From the NCBI RefSeq assembly GCF_000217955.3, contig NZ_AFOY02000015.1, positions 1,302,001 to 1,366,000 of the forward strand: 64,000 nt of DNA. The letters are read 5' to 3'. Source of the stretch: Pseudomonas fluorescens HK44 (lineage in GTDB: Bacteria > Pseudomonadota > Gammaproteobacteria > Pseudomonadales > Pseudomonadaceae). Of the stretch, positions 45,409 through 54,190 are shown one piece after another. The position numbers and the translations under genes are program-made. The notes under the pieces are model-generated. The model made no database searches, was not told where the DNA came from, and saw only the letters and a list, made by a program, of their open reading frames with translations. How positions within the stretch are numbered: the first letter of the stretch is position 1; each line of letters opens with the position of its first letter.

Positions 45409-46434
45409 ATGAACAAAGTAGCTATTGCCGCCATCGATCTGGGAAAACACTCTTTCCATCTACACGCGCAAGATGATCGTGGTCATGAGCTTTACCGCAA
45501 AAAGTTTACTCGTGCGGCGCTCATGCAGCACCTGATGAATCTCGAACCCTGCACCGTTGTGATGGAAGCCTGCGGCGGAGCCCACTTCATGGCGCAGGAG
45601 GTCGCGAAGCTGGGACATACGCCCAAGCTCATTGCCCCGCATCTCGTACGCCCTTACGTGAAAAGCAACAAAAACGACTTCGCTGATGCCGAGGCGATCT
45701 GCGAGGCGGCGACTCGTCCAACAATGCGCTTTGTACACCCCAAAACCCAGGCTCAGCAGCTGCTGGCCATGCTCAACTCGACACGCGATTCGTTCATCAA
45801 AGAGCGCACCGCGACCGTCAATCGGATTCACGCAGCGCTTTTGGAGGTCGGCGTCAGTCTGGCCACAGGCTTCAAGCCCATCAAAGAACTGCCCGCTCGG
45901 CTTGAAGCGAGTTCAATTCCTGTGCCCATCAAAAAACTTCTGACGAGGTTGCAGGAGCACTTCACCTATCTGGATGGGCAGATCAAGACGCTGGACAAGG
46001 AAGTGGAATGCCAGGCCGCCGAAGATGATCTGGCGGCTCGTTTGATGACCATGCCCTGCGTAGGCCCGATCACCTCCAGCGTCCTGGCTGCCGAATTGGG
46101 CGATGGCAAGCAGTTCAAATGCGGCCGAGGCTATTCGGCCTCAATCGGGCTGATACCCAAACAGCATTCTACGGGCGGCAAGACCGTCCTGCTGGGCATC
46201 AGCAAGCGAGGTGATCGCAACCAGCGGCGCCTGCTTGTCCAATGTGCCCGTGTTTACCTGATGCAACTGGACCGACAGAAAGGCTGGCTGGCGGACTGGG
46301 TCCGGCAGCTATTGGCCCACCATCACTCCAACCATGTGGTCTGCGCGCTGGCCAACAAGCTGGCAAGGATCGCCTGGGCGATTGCTGCCCACCACACTGA
46401 ATTTGATGCAGGGCCAACCGCGATGAACGCCTGA
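45409..46434 (+). CDS. IS1111-group transposase/recombinase (DEDD), copy 2
   Basis: 341 residues, translation identical to the copy at 22437-23462, with the same DEDD and Ser residues. Both copies look intact, which points to recent transposition within this genome. Confidence 0.95.
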   Translation: MNKVAIAAIDLGKHSFHLHAQDDRGHELYRKKFTRAALMQHLMNLEPCTVVMEACGGAHFMAQEVAKLGHTPKLIAPHLVRPYVKSNKNDFADAEAICEAATRPTMRFVHPKTQAQQLLAMLNSTRDSFIKERTATVNRIHAALLEVGVSLATGFKPIKELPARLEASSIPVPIKKLLTRLQEHFTYLDGQIKTLDKEVECQAAEDDLAARLMTMPCVGPITSSVLAAELGDGKQFKCGRGYSASIGLIPKQHSTGGKTVLLGISKRGDRNQRRLLVQCARVYLMQLDRQKGWLADWVRQLLAHHHSNHVVCALANKLARIAWAIAAHHTEFDAGPTAMNA

Positions 46435-46678
46435 CCCTGCTGTCACCCGAGCACCACCCACCTGGTTTTGCGATGCTGGATAACAGATGACGTGAACGGC
46501 TAACCGGCCTGACGACAACCCTGAGCTCCCACACGGCTGAAAGGCCGTTCGAATAATTAGGATCGTTAGGCATCGATTCTCATCGAGGCGCGGGGTTGCC
46601 ACCCCACACAGACGCCGGATAGATGAAAGCAAGCCAAACACGCATCAAAAACAGTATTGCAGAAAAGGGGGTAACCAT
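46435..46678 (+). ncRNA. Candidate bridge RNA region, copy 2
   Basis: Same non-coding sequence as in copy 1; the proposed guide GCTCCCACA is at 46525-46533 and pairs with TGTGGGAGC at 46683-46691 just after the element. No gene is seen in 46435-46763. Confidence 0.6.
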
Positions 46679-46681
46679 AGA

Positions 46682-46720
46682 TGTGGGAGCAGCCGGGCGG
46701 CGTTCCGTCTGCTCGCGATG
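46682..46720. repeat. Variant REP with enlarged centre
   Basis: GTGGGAGC, then GCCGGGCGGCGTTCCGT, then CTGCTCGCGATG. The same central insert occurs in the REP at 54115-54157. It is the right arm of the REPIN split by the IS. Confidence 0.7.
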
Positions 46721-46763
46721 AGGCCCGCTCTGACACCGACAGTGCCAGGACCAGAAACAGCAC

Positions 46764-47492
46764 TCAGCCGCTGAACACTTCATCCAGCAAGTTATGCATC
46801 GACACAAAGGCCCGCTTGGCGGTCCTGGCGTCGTACATCATCATGCCCGGCACATTGGCGTGCGGATCGGTAAAGGAATGCACCGCACCGCCATAGCTCA
46901 GCAACTGCCAATCCACGCCCGCAGCGTTCATTTCAGCTTCGAAGGCCGGTAGCTGCTCTTTCGCAACCAATGGATCGGATGCACCGTGCAGCACCAGCAC
47001 CGAGCCTTTGATGTTTTTCGCATCGGCAGGATTCGGCGTGTCCAACGTGCCATGGAACGACACCGCTGCCTTCAGTGGCGCGCCGGTACGGGCCAGCTCC
47101 AGAGCACAGCAACCGCCGAAGCAGAAACCAAATGTCGCCAGCTTCGAGGTGTCGACCGCCGCTTCACCCTGGCTCTGCAAGGCAGCGAATGCGGCCTGCA
47201 TGCGCTTGCGCAACAACGCACGATCATTCTTCAGCGGCATCATCGCCGCGCCCGCCTCGTCGCCATTCTGTGGACGAATCGCCTGCCCATACAGGTCGGC
47301 AATCAACACCGCATAACCCTTGGCGGCAACCTCCTGGGCAATCTTCTCGGCCCCGGCGCTGACACCCATCCAGTTCGGCGCCATCAACAAGCCCGGTCGC
47401 GGGCCTGTGTGGCCGGCGTCGAACGCCAGACGACCTTCGTAAGACTGCCCCTCAATCTGATAGACCACGGAACGCACAGTAACCTGGTTCAT
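46764..47492 (-). CDS. Dienelactone hydrolase family protein
   Basis: 242 residues. Catalytic C124 (GFCFGG), D173 (HGASDP) and H205 (GAVHSF) are arranged as in dienelactone hydrolase, which opens dienelactones to maleylacetate. Without catechol-cleavage genes nearby a general carboxymethylenebutenolidase or esterase role is likelier. The 3' end is close to the REP beside the IS but intact. Confidence 0.9.
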   Translation of the reverse strand: MNQVTVRSVVYQIEGQSYEGRLAFDAGHTGPRPGLLMAPNWMGVSAGAEKIAQEVAAKGYAVLIADLYGQAIRPQNGDEAGAAMMPLKNDRALLRKRMQAAFAALQSQGEAAVDTSKLATFGFCFGGCCALELARTGAPLKAAVSFHGTLDTPNPADAKNIKGSVLVLHGASDPLVAKEQLPAFEAEMNAAGVDWQLLSYGGAVHSFTDPHANVPGMMMYDARTAKRAFVSMHNLLDEVFSG

Positions 47493-47521
47493 GACTCACT
47501 CCCGTAAAGAAACGCCAGAAT

Positions 47522-47694
47522 GAAAAAACCCGCTTTACAGGTGGTATGGAAACGTCACGAGCGAAGGCAAGACAAGGCAAAAACAGGCGAGGACGCGGAG
47601 TTTACGTGTTTGTAAATGAGCAGTCCGAGCCTGTTTTTAACGCAGTATTGCCGAGCGCAGTAGTTTTCATGCCGCCTGCGAAGCGGGTTTTTCT
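47522..47694 (-). repeat. Long imperfect hairpin between htpG and the hydrolase gene
   Basis: About 170 bases fold on themselves in successive stems: AAAACCCGCTT with AAGCGGGTTTT at the base, then ATGGAAAC/GTTTTCAT, GCGAAGGCAA/TTGCCGAGCGC, AAAAACAGGC/GCCTGTTTTT and an apical TTTAC/GTAAA. The basal stem plus T-run can terminate htpG transcription. From memory similar blocks recur between genes in Pseudomonas, but I cannot verify that here. Confidence 0.65.
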
Positions 47695-47703
47695 TTAACG
47701 CGA

Positions 47704-49608
47704 TTACACCGACAGTTCAACCAGCAGCTTGTTCAGACGGCGCACATAGGCGGCCGGGTCTTTCAAGCTGTCGCCGGCAGCCAGGGCTGCCTGATCGAAG
47801 AGGATGTGCGACAGGTCGCCAAAACGCTCTTCGCTCTGCTCACCATCGAGTTTTTCGATCAGCGGGTGAGCCGGGTTGAATTCGAAGATCGGCTTGGAAT
47901 CCGGAACCTTCTGACCGCTGGCTTCGAGGATCTGACGCATTTGCATGCCCAGGTCCTGCTCACCGATGGCCAGAATCGCCGGCGAATCGGTCAGACGGTG
48001 GGAAACCCGCACTTCGCTGACGGTTTCACCCAACGCAGTCTTGATCCGCTCAACCAGGCCTTCTTTGCTCTTGGCGACTTCTTCTGCGGCTTTCTTGTCC
48101 TCTTCCGAGTCCAGGTTGCCCAGATCCAGATCACCGCGCGCCACGTCGACAAAGCTCTTGCCGTCGAAGTCGCTGAGGTAGCTCATCAGCCACTCATCGA
48201 TACGGTCGGTCAGCAGCAGCACTTCGATGCTTTTCTTGCGGAAGACTTCCAGGTGCGGGCTGTTCTTGACCTGCGCGTAGGTTTCGCCGGTCAGGTAGTA
48301 GATCTTGTCCTGACCTTCCTTGGCGCGAGCCAGGTATTCGGCCAGCGAGACCACTTGCTCGCCCTCTTCACCCTGGGTGGAGGCGAAGCGCAGCAGACCG
48401 GCGATTTTCTCTTTGTTGGCGAAATCTTCAGCCGGGCCTTCTTTCATGACCTGACCGAAGTTTTTCCAGAAGCCCTTGTATTGCTCAGGCTCGTTCTTCG
48501 CCAGTTTTTCCAGCATGTCCAGAACGCGCTTGGTCAGCGCCGACTTCATCGAATCGATGATCGGGTCTTTCTGCAGGATTTCCCGCGAGACGTTCAGCGA
48601 CAGGTCGTTGGAGTCGACCACGCCTTTGATGAAACGCAGGTACAGCGGCAGGAACGACTCAGCCTGGTCCATGACGAACACGCGCTGCACGTACAGCTTC
48701 AGGCCGCGCGGGGCTTCACGCTGATACAGGTCGAACGGAGCACGGGCCGGCACGTAAAGCAGCGAGTTGTACTCCAGCTTGCCTTCGACCTTGTTGTGGC
48801 TCCAGCTCAGCGGGTTCTCGAAATCGTGAGCGATGTGTTTGTAGAACTCCTGGTATTCCTCATCCTTGACTTCGGTACGCGGACGGGTCCACAGAGCGCT
48901 GGCGCGGTTGACGGTTTCCCATTCAACGGCTGGTTTCTCTTCGCCTTCGGCAGCTGTCACTTCTTTCGGCAGCTCGATCGGCAAAGCGATGTGATCGGAG
49001 TACTTCTTGATGATATTGCGCAGACGCCAGCCATCGGCGAACTCGTCTTCAGCGGACTTCAGGTGCAGGACGATGCGCGTACCGCGGTCTTCCTTGTCGA
49101 TGGTGGCGACGTCGAATTCGCCCTCGCCCTTGGACGACCAGTGCACGCCTTCGCTGGCAGCGAGGCCGGCACGACGGCTGAACACATCGACTTTATCGGC
49201 AACGATAAAGGCAGAGTAGAAACCCACGCCGAACTGACCGATCAGGTGCGAATCTTTCTTCTGATCGCCGGACAGGTGTTTCATGAAATCGGCAGTACCG
49301 GATTTGGCGATGGTACCCAGGTGGGTCACGACATCGTCACGGCTCATGCCGATACCGTTGTCTTCAAGGGTGACGGTTTTCGCGTCCTTGTCGAAGCTCA
49401 CACGGATTTTCAGTTCGGCGCCACCTTCCAGCCACTCAGGCTTGGACAGGGCTTCGAAACGTAGTTTGTCGACAGCGTCGGAGGCGTTGGAGATCAGTTC
49501 GCGAAGGAAAATTTCCTTGTTGGAATACAACGAATGGATCATCAGGTGCAGCAGTTGCTTCACCTCGGTCTGGAAGCCCAGGGTTTCCTTTTGAGTTTCC
49601 ACGCTCAT
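47704..49608 (-). CDS. htpG: Chaperone HtpG (Hsp90)
   Basis: 634 residues. ATP-dependent dimeric chaperone. GHKL motifs: LISNASDAVDKLRFE, DNGIGMSRDD and GQFGVGFYSAFIVAD, followed by middle and C-terminal dimer domains. The start is ATG 49608 (MSVETQKETLGFQTE) or 49614; GGAG serves both. A sigma-32-type promoter lies about 70 bases upstream. Confidence 0.97.
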   Translation of the reverse strand: MSVETQKETLGFQTEVKQLLHLMIHSLYSNKEIFLRELISNASDAVDKLRFEALSKPEWLEGGAELKIRVSFDKDAKTVTLEDNGIGMSRDDVVTHLGTIAKSGTADFMKHLSGDQKKDSHLIGQFGVGFYSAFIVADKVDVFSRRAGLAASEGVHWSSKGEGEFDVATIDKEDRGTRIVLHLKSAEDEFADGWRLRNIIKKYSDHIALPIELPKEVTAAEGEEKPAVEWETVNRASALWTRPRTEVKDEEYQEFYKHIAHDFENPLSWSHNKVEGKLEYNSLLYVPARAPFDLYQREAPRGLKLYVQRVFVMDQAESFLPLYLRFIKGVVDSNDLSLNVSREILQKDPIIDSMKSALTKRVLDMLEKLAKNEPEQYKGFWKNFGQVMKEGPAEDFANKEKIAGLLRFASTQGEEGEQVVSLAEYLARAKEGQDKIYYLTGETYAQVKNSPHLEVFRKKSIEVLLLTDRIDEWLMSYLSDFDGKSFVDVARGDLDLGNLDSEEDKKAAEEVAKSKEGLVERIKTALGETVSEVRVSHRLTDSPAILAIGEQDLGMQMRQILEASGQKVPDSKPIFEFNPAHPLIEKLDGEQSEERFGDLSHILFDQAALAAGDSLKDPAAYVRRLNKLLVELSV

Positions 49609-49674
49609 GGTCATCAAACTCCGATTGGATGGCAATGGCCGCGCCCAGAGGGGGTGGCGGCGGGATGTCATCAG

Positions 49675-49702
49675 AGTTGGGGGCTATGACGGGAATTTCA
49701 AG
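49675..49702 (-). promoter_or_regulatory. htpG: Sigma-32 (RpoH) promoter of htpG
   Basis: On the minus strand CTTGAAA (49696-49702), a 13-bp spacer and CCCCAACT (49675-49682), close to the heat-shock consensus CTTGAAA/CCCCATNT. It overlaps the 3' end of the upstream thioesterase gene. Confidence 0.8.
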
Positions 49703-50150
49703 GGCTGGGGGTCTCTTCAATCTTGAAATGCGCACGCGCCGTGGCAATCGGCTCGGATTGAGTGCTCTGCCACGCGGTTACCGCAACGTTGGCGACCCGC
49801 CGCCCCTGACGGCACACCTGGCATTTGGCATAGGTGTCACGAAACTGCCCGGCGCGCAGGTAGTCGAGGGAGAAGTCGATGATCTTCGGCACACCAGGAG
49901 AACCGGTGAAGATCAGCAAATGCAGGGCCGCCGCCAGTTCCATGAACCCGGCTATCACCCCGCCATGAATCGCCGGCAGCAAAGGGTTGCCAATATTGTC
50001 CTTGTTCGCCGGCAAACGAAAAAGCAGTTCGTCACCCAGTCGCGAGCACTCGACGCCAATCAGCTTGGCGTAAGGGATCAATTGCAGCAGCGAGGCGTAA
50101 TCCCCACGCTCGTGGGCCTGCTGCAATTGTTCTTTGAAGTTATCAGTCAT
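49698..50150 (-). CDS. PaaI-type hotdog thioesterase
   Basis: 150 residues. AIHGGVIAGFMELAAALHLL is the hotdog active-site helix. The start overlaps the upstream thioesterase stop (ATGA). The two neighbours are only distantly alike and may form a hetero-oligomer or act on different acyl groups. Confidence 0.88.
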   Translation of the reverse strand: MTDNFKEQLQQAHERGDYASLLQLIPYAKLIGVECSRLGDELLFRLPANKDNIGNPLLPAIHGGVIAGFMELAAALHLLIFTGSPGVPKIIDFSLDYLRAGQFRDTYAKCQVCRQGRRVANVAVTAWQSTQSEPIATARAHFKIEETPSP

Positions 50151-50623
50151 TTCGTCGCCCCACCGATGACGCCAGCAAAACCTTTGGTGCCTTTGACAGC
50201 TTTGCCCATGCGCATGAAGGTCCCGACTACATGGGCGATCGGCTTTTGCGGATCATCCTGGTAAGCAAACCCGCGCGTGAAGATCACATCAGTCGTCACC
50301 CGATAGCACTGGGCAAAACCGTGCACCTCTTTATGTGGTTCGGCCGGGTGCATGTAGTCGATACGCAGATCCAGGGTCGGGCAAACCTCGAACTCCGGTA
50401 AAACACAGAGCGTTGCCATGCCGCATGCGGTGTCCATCAACGAGGTGATGGCGCCGCCATGAATCACACCGGTTTGCGGATTACCGACGATCTGCGGGCT
50501 GTACGGCAACGTGATCGTCAGCCCGTCATCACTCGCGCTGTGCACACGCAACCCGAGCACCTGGCAATGCCTGAGCGCCGATAAAAACCGTGTTGCACGC
50601 TCGAAAATGGGGTTGCTGGTCAT
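50147..50623 (-). CDS. PaaI-type hotdog thioesterase
   Basis: 158 residues. QTGVIHGGAITSLMDTACGM is the active-site helix with a catalytic Asp, followed by LRIDYMHPA. First gene of a coupled thioesterase pair upstream of htpG; substrate unknown. Confidence 0.9.
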   Translation of the reverse strand: MTSNPIFERATRFLSALRHCQVLGLRVHSASDDGLTITLPYSPQIVGNPQTGVIHGGAITSLMDTACGMATLCVLPEFEVCPTLDLRIDYMHPAEPHKEVHGFAQCYRVTTDVIFTRGFAYQDDPQKPIAHVVGTFMRMGKAVKGTKGFAGVIGGATK

Positions 50624-50783
50624 TCGATAAAGGCTCTTTTTAGTGTCGTTGCATAGCAGTAGAGGGACTAAGAAAAAGTTCCCTCCAAGATAAATCTTAT
50701 ATATCTGTAGGAAACATGGAACTTAACCCATGGCGGTGCGTTCGAAAGGGCAAGTAGATACTTTCCACCAGGAGAAACACCCC

Positions 50784-51023
50784 ATGCGTAAGACTTTAGC
50801 TATTGCCTTGATGTTGACCGCTTCCCTCGGCATCGCTGCCTGCGGTAAAAAAACCGAGGACAAAGCTCAAGAAGCCACCCAACCGGCTGCACAAGCCCAG
50901 CAAAAAATGAGTGAAGCTCAGGATAAAGTGAACGACGCTGCGAAAGCAGCCGCCGATGCTGCCAAAGCTCAGGTAGATACGAGCAAAACAGCTGCTGAAG
51001 AAGCCGCTCCTAAAACCAACTAA
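50784..51023 (+). CDS. Small alanine-rich lipoprotein
   Basis: 79 residues. A lipoprotein signal peptide with lipobox IAAC (MRKTLAIALMLTASLGIAAC) is followed by a Lys/Ala/Gln-rich helical stretch with repeated KAAADAAKAQV-like units, suggesting a short coiled coil in the periplasm. A GGAG site lies upstream and a terminator downstream. Function unknown. Confidence 0.85.
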   Translation: MRKTLAIALMLTASLGIAACGKKTEDKAQEATQPAAQAQQKMSEAQDKVNDAAKAAADAAKAQVDTSKTAAEEAAPKTN

Positions 51024-51044
51024 TCGGTTTTAGTGCAGCAAAAA

Positions 51045-51071
51045 TAAAGCCCGCCAAGTGCGGGCTTTATT
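51045..51071 (+). terminator. Terminator of the small lipoprotein gene
   Basis: Stem AAAGCCCGC/GCGGGCTTT, short loop, then TATT. It also lies ahead of the convergent MAPEG gene end and may serve both. Confidence 0.85.
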
Positions 51072-51089
51072 GTGTTCGCCCCTAAAGCG

Positions 51090-51491
51090 TTAGAGCAACG
51101 CGGTGCGAAAGGTCGGACTAATCATCAGCAGCAACGAACAGACAAAGCCGACAAACCACACCAGACTTCGTTGCCAGGCCAGGTCTGCCCAGTAGCACAG
51201 CAAGTAGATCACCCGGGCAATCACAAAGATGATTGCCAGCCCGTCGACCAGCCACCCCGCCGTTTGCGTGGTGTGCGCCATCAACACCCCGACCGCAAAC
51301 AACAGGAAGGCCTCGAAACTGTTCTGATGCGCGGACAGCGCGCGAGCGCCAAAGCCTGTGAGCTGTGCTTGCTGCATGCGCGGCAGATGATTGTTGTAAC
51401 CACCCAGCGCTTTCATGGCCTTGGCCACGGGTATTCGGGCGATGAAAATCAGCAAGGCACCGATAAACACACACCAGAACGGGATACTCAT
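51090..51491 (-). CDS. MAPEG-family membrane protein
   Basis: 133 residues with four helices and the family signature HLPRMQQAQLTGFGARALSAHQNSFEAF (central part GARALSAHQNSFEAF). Relatives are glutathione transferases or peroxidases of the membrane. It is translationally linked to the DUF599 gene upstream (one-base overlap). Confidence 0.9.
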   Translation of the reverse strand: MSIPFWCVFIGALLIFIARIPVAKAMKALGGYNNHLPRMQQAQLTGFGARALSAHQNSFEAFLLFAVGVLMAHTTQTAGWLVDGLAIIFVIARVIYLLCYWADLAWQRSLVWFVGFVCSLLLMISPTFRTALL

Positions 51492-52228
51492 CAGGCCACC
51501 TCTTTGATCGCCTCAGGCAATGGCGCCTCTGTAGGGGTATAGACCATTACGTCGAGCACGTCGGAGTGAAACTCCCGACGATACAACACCAGCACCACCC
51601 CCGCGCTCATCAACATGAACAGCCAAGGGCTGACGAACCAGGCGAGCATGGTCATGCCGAAGTAATAAGAGCGCAGGCCGAAGTTGAACTGGTTGGCCGC
51701 CATCGAGATCACCCGCGCAGCGCGCGAAGCGAAGGCCTTGCGCTCCTGCTCGGAAACGTGACGCTCACCGATCATCGGTGCCGAGCCGATCAGGATCGCC
51801 GCGAAGTTGTATTGGCGCATGCACCAACTGAAGGTGAAGAAGGCGTAGACGAACACCAGCGCCAGGCACAGCAGCTTGATCTCCGACATGCCCTGGGAAG
51901 CCTGTTGAACCATCGGAATGTCTGCCAGCAACGACAGCGCCCGCTCGGAGGAGCCCAGCACCGTGAGAATACCGGCGAGGATGATCAAGGTGCTCGAGGC
52001 GAAGAACGAGGCGTTACGCTCCAGGTTGCCCACCACACTGGCGTCAGCGATGCGGTTGTCGCGCAGCAGCATGCGGCGCATCCAGTCTTCGCGGTAAAGA
52101 TGCAGCACACTGGCCAGGCACGCGGTATCGCGACCCTTCCAGATAGCGTAACGGGTATAACCGCCCCAGCAGATAACAAACCAGAGCGCGGCAATAATGT
52201 GGATCAGATTGGTGTGGATGAACGACAT
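51491..52228 (-). CDS. DUF599 membrane protein
   Basis: 245 residues with about four membrane helices (IIAALWFVICWGGY, LIILAGILTVLGS, LALVFVYAFFTFSW, MLAWFVSPWLFMLMSAGVVL). Conserved WMRRMLLRDNRIADASVVGNLERNASFF-like middle (core NRIADASVVGNLERNASFF) fits DUF599. Function unknown. Likely operon with the MAPEG gene. Confidence 0.88.
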   Translation of the reverse strand: MSFIHTNLIHIIAALWFVICWGGYTRYAIWKGRDTACLASVLHLYREDWMRRMLLRDNRIADASVVGNLERNASFFASSTLIILAGILTVLGSSERALSLLADIPMVQQASQGMSEIKLLCLALVFVYAFFTFSWCMRQYNFAAILIGSAPMIGERHVSEQERKAFASRAARVISMAANQFNFGLRSYYFGMTMLAWFVSPWLFMLMSAGVVLVLYRREFHSDVLDVMVYTPTEAPLPEAIKEVA

Positions 52229-52262
52229 GCATATCCCTGTTAGGCGTTGACAAGGTTGAAAC

Positions 52263-52356
52263 CTGTAGGAGCAAGGCTTGCCCGCGATGAGGACATAACT
52301 CCGACAGAGTTGTCGACTGACACACTGCCATCGCGGGCAAGCCTTGCTCCTACAGG
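52263..52356. repeat. REPIN (TGTAGGAGCAAGGCTTGCCC type)
   Basis: Inverted pair TGTAGGAGCAAGGCTTGCCC...GCGATG and its complement with about 40 bases between, upstream of DUF599. Confidence 0.88.
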
Positions 52357-52404
52357 TAATGCTTCGACGTTAGCGCAAAGAAAAAGACACTGCCGCTCGC
52401 CCAT

Positions 52405-52450
52405 AAAAATGCCCCGTATCGATTGATACGGGGCATTTCTATTTTTTTGT
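52405..52450 (-). terminator. Terminator between brnQ and DUF599
   Basis: Stem AAATGCCCCGTATC/GATACGGGGCATTT with a 4-base loop; T-rich tails occur on both strands, so it can work both ways, and it serves brnQ on the minus strand. Confidence 0.85.
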
Positions 52451-52491
52451 AGAGTGCTGCTCATGACCCGCTTGTGGCAGGCCTTGAAACA

Positions 52492-53805
52492 TTAAGCCAG
52501 GGCTTCACTGCGCTTGCCCAGCAAACGGTCGCAGGCGAATGCAACCACCAGGGTAAAGACGCATGGCACCAGCCAGGCCAAACCTTGCTCAGCCAGCGGC
52601 AAGTGTGCCATTTGAGTTGGCATCCACTCTGCCAGACCCGCGCCCTTGAGCGCGTCGATCATGCCGAACAGGAACGACACCAGCATTACCGGGCCAACGA
52701 TGCGACTTTGCTCCAGCCAGAAATCCTTGCAGAAGCTCAGCGCCACCAGAACGATGCAGGGTGGGTAGATCGCCGTCAGCACCGGGATCGAGAACGCGAT
52801 CAGCTTGGTCAGGCCCAGATTGGACACCAGCAGCGAGAACGCTGCCAGGATGATCACCAGGGTCTTGTAGGACAGTGGCAGCACACGACTGAAGTATTCG
52901 GCGCAAGCACAGGTCAGGCCGACTGCCGTTACCAGGCAGGCCAGCGAAATCAGCACCGCCAGGAAACCGCTGCCCAGGGAACCGAAAGTGTGTTGCACAT
53001 ACGCGTGCAATACCGCTGCGCCGTTGGTAGCGCCGACGGCGACTTCATGGCTGCCCGAGCCCAGGCGGAACAGACTCACGTACACCAGCGCCAGACCGAC
53101 ACCGGCAATCAGCCCGGCGATGATCGCGTAACGCGTGATCAGGACTGGAGACTCGACGCCGCGAGAACGAATCGCGTTGACGATCACGATGCCGAATACC
53201 AGCGCGCCGAGGGTATCCATGGTCAGGTAACCATTGATGAAACCCTGGGAGAACGGCGCCGCGACATACTCAGGCGTTGCAGTGCCGATGTCGCCCGCCG
53301 GCAAGGCGAATGCGGCAATGCCGAGCACGGCCAGTGCGATGATCTTCAGTGGCGCGAGGAAACGGCCAACGGTGTCCAGCAGACGGCCCGGGTACAGCGA
53401 GATGAAGAACACCAACAGGAAGTAAACCGAGCTGTAGAGCAGCAGCGCCAGCGGGCTTTCGCCGGTCAGCGGCGCCAGGCCCACTTCGAAGGACACGGTC
53501 GCAGTACGCGGGGTAGCGAACAGCGGGCCCACAGCGAGGTAGCACGCGGCGGCCAGTACGCCACCGGCGATTTTGCCGATTGGGCTGCTCAAGGTGTCCA
53601 TGGCACCACCGACCTTTGCCAGCGCGACAACGGTGATCACCGGCAGACCAACGGCAGTGATCAGAAAGCCCAGCGCTGCCATCCAGACATTAGGCCCGGA
53701 CTGCAAACCGACGATAGGCGGGAAGATGATGTTGCCAGCCCCGACGAACAGGGCAAACGTCATAAAGCCGAGTGCCAGGATGTCCTGGCCTTTCAACACT
53801 TTCAT
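52492..53805 (-). CDS. brnQ: Branched-chain amino acid carrier BrnQ
   Basis: 437 residues, twelve helices of the LIVCS family (Na+- or H+-coupled import of Leu, Ile, Val). The N-terminus DILALGFMTFALFVGAGNIIFPP and GLQSGPNVWMAALGFL are hallmark segments. Monocistronic, with a terminator 40 bases downstream. The upstream stretch 53806-54040 has no gene. Confidence 0.95.
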   Translation of the reverse strand: MKVLKGQDILALGFMTFALFVGAGNIIFPPIVGLQSGPNVWMAALGFLITAVGLPVITVVALAKVGGAMDTLSSPIGKIAGGVLAAACYLAVGPLFATPRTATVSFEVGLAPLTGESPLALLLYSSVYFLLVFFISLYPGRLLDTVGRFLAPLKIIALAVLGIAAFALPAGDIGTATPEYVAAPFSQGFINGYLTMDTLGALVFGIVIVNAIRSRGVESPVLITRYAIIAGLIAGVGLALVYVSLFRLGSGSHEVAVGATNGAAVLHAYVQHTFGSLGSGFLAVLISLACLVTAVGLTCACAEYFSRVLPLSYKTLVIILAAFSLLVSNLGLTKLIAFSIPVLTAIYPPCIVLVALSFCKDFWLEQSRIVGPVMLVSFLFGMIDALKGAGLAEWMPTQMAHLPLAEQGLAWLVPCVFTLVVAFACDRLLGKRSEALA

Positions 53806-54043
53806 TAAGGAAATACCACACTACTGAATCGGAATTTAGAGAGGGATTTCCCTTATGGGTGAGGGAAATGCTGTCGGTCCGTATAGGACTGACCCGTTTA
53901 GCGCGCAGCGTCCTTGTGGGCAGCAAACGCAAAATGGCGGCTAGCGTACCTAATTTGCCTGACAAACGCACTATTACAGGGCGAACTATCCGATGCGCGA
54001 CATTCTCATGTCGTGTTTTCGCATCTAAATCTCCGTCTTCCGT

Positions 54044-54172
54044 CAGGACGCCATCGCGGGCAAGCCTTGCTCCTACGGATCTAGCATCGTTCACCAATTA
54101 TGGATCGACACAAATTCGTAGGAGAGGCCGGGCGGCGTTCCGTTTGCCCGCGATGGCGTCCTACCTGACAAC
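54044..54172. repeat. REPIN with one variant arm
   Basis: Left arm CCATCGCGGGCAAGCCTTGC (54051 on) and right arm 54115-54157, which has the enlarged centre GGCCGGGCGGCGTTCCGT before TTGCCCGCGATGG. The inverted match extends to GTCAGGACGCC on both sides. Confidence 0.75.
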
Positions 54173-54190
54173 ACACACCAGAAATCGGCA

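Larger units (their letters stand above)
45330..46678 (+). mobile_element. IS1111-group (IS110 family) element, copy 2
   Basis: Same sequence, length and orientation as 22358-23706 (constant offset 22,972). Flanks differ on the left (TCGGTCA against GCAAACC) but share TGTGGGAGC immediately right, where this copy sits between the two REPs of a REPIN. This supports REP-directed insertion. Confidence 0.88.

Noticed and set aside
47806..49464. 552-codon open frame opposite htpG
   Set aside because: Antisense shadow of htpG; no recognisable motif.
52474..53808. 444-codon open frame opposite brnQ
   Set aside because: Gln/Arg/His-rich antisense composition typical of a shadow frame; brnQ is clear on the other strand.
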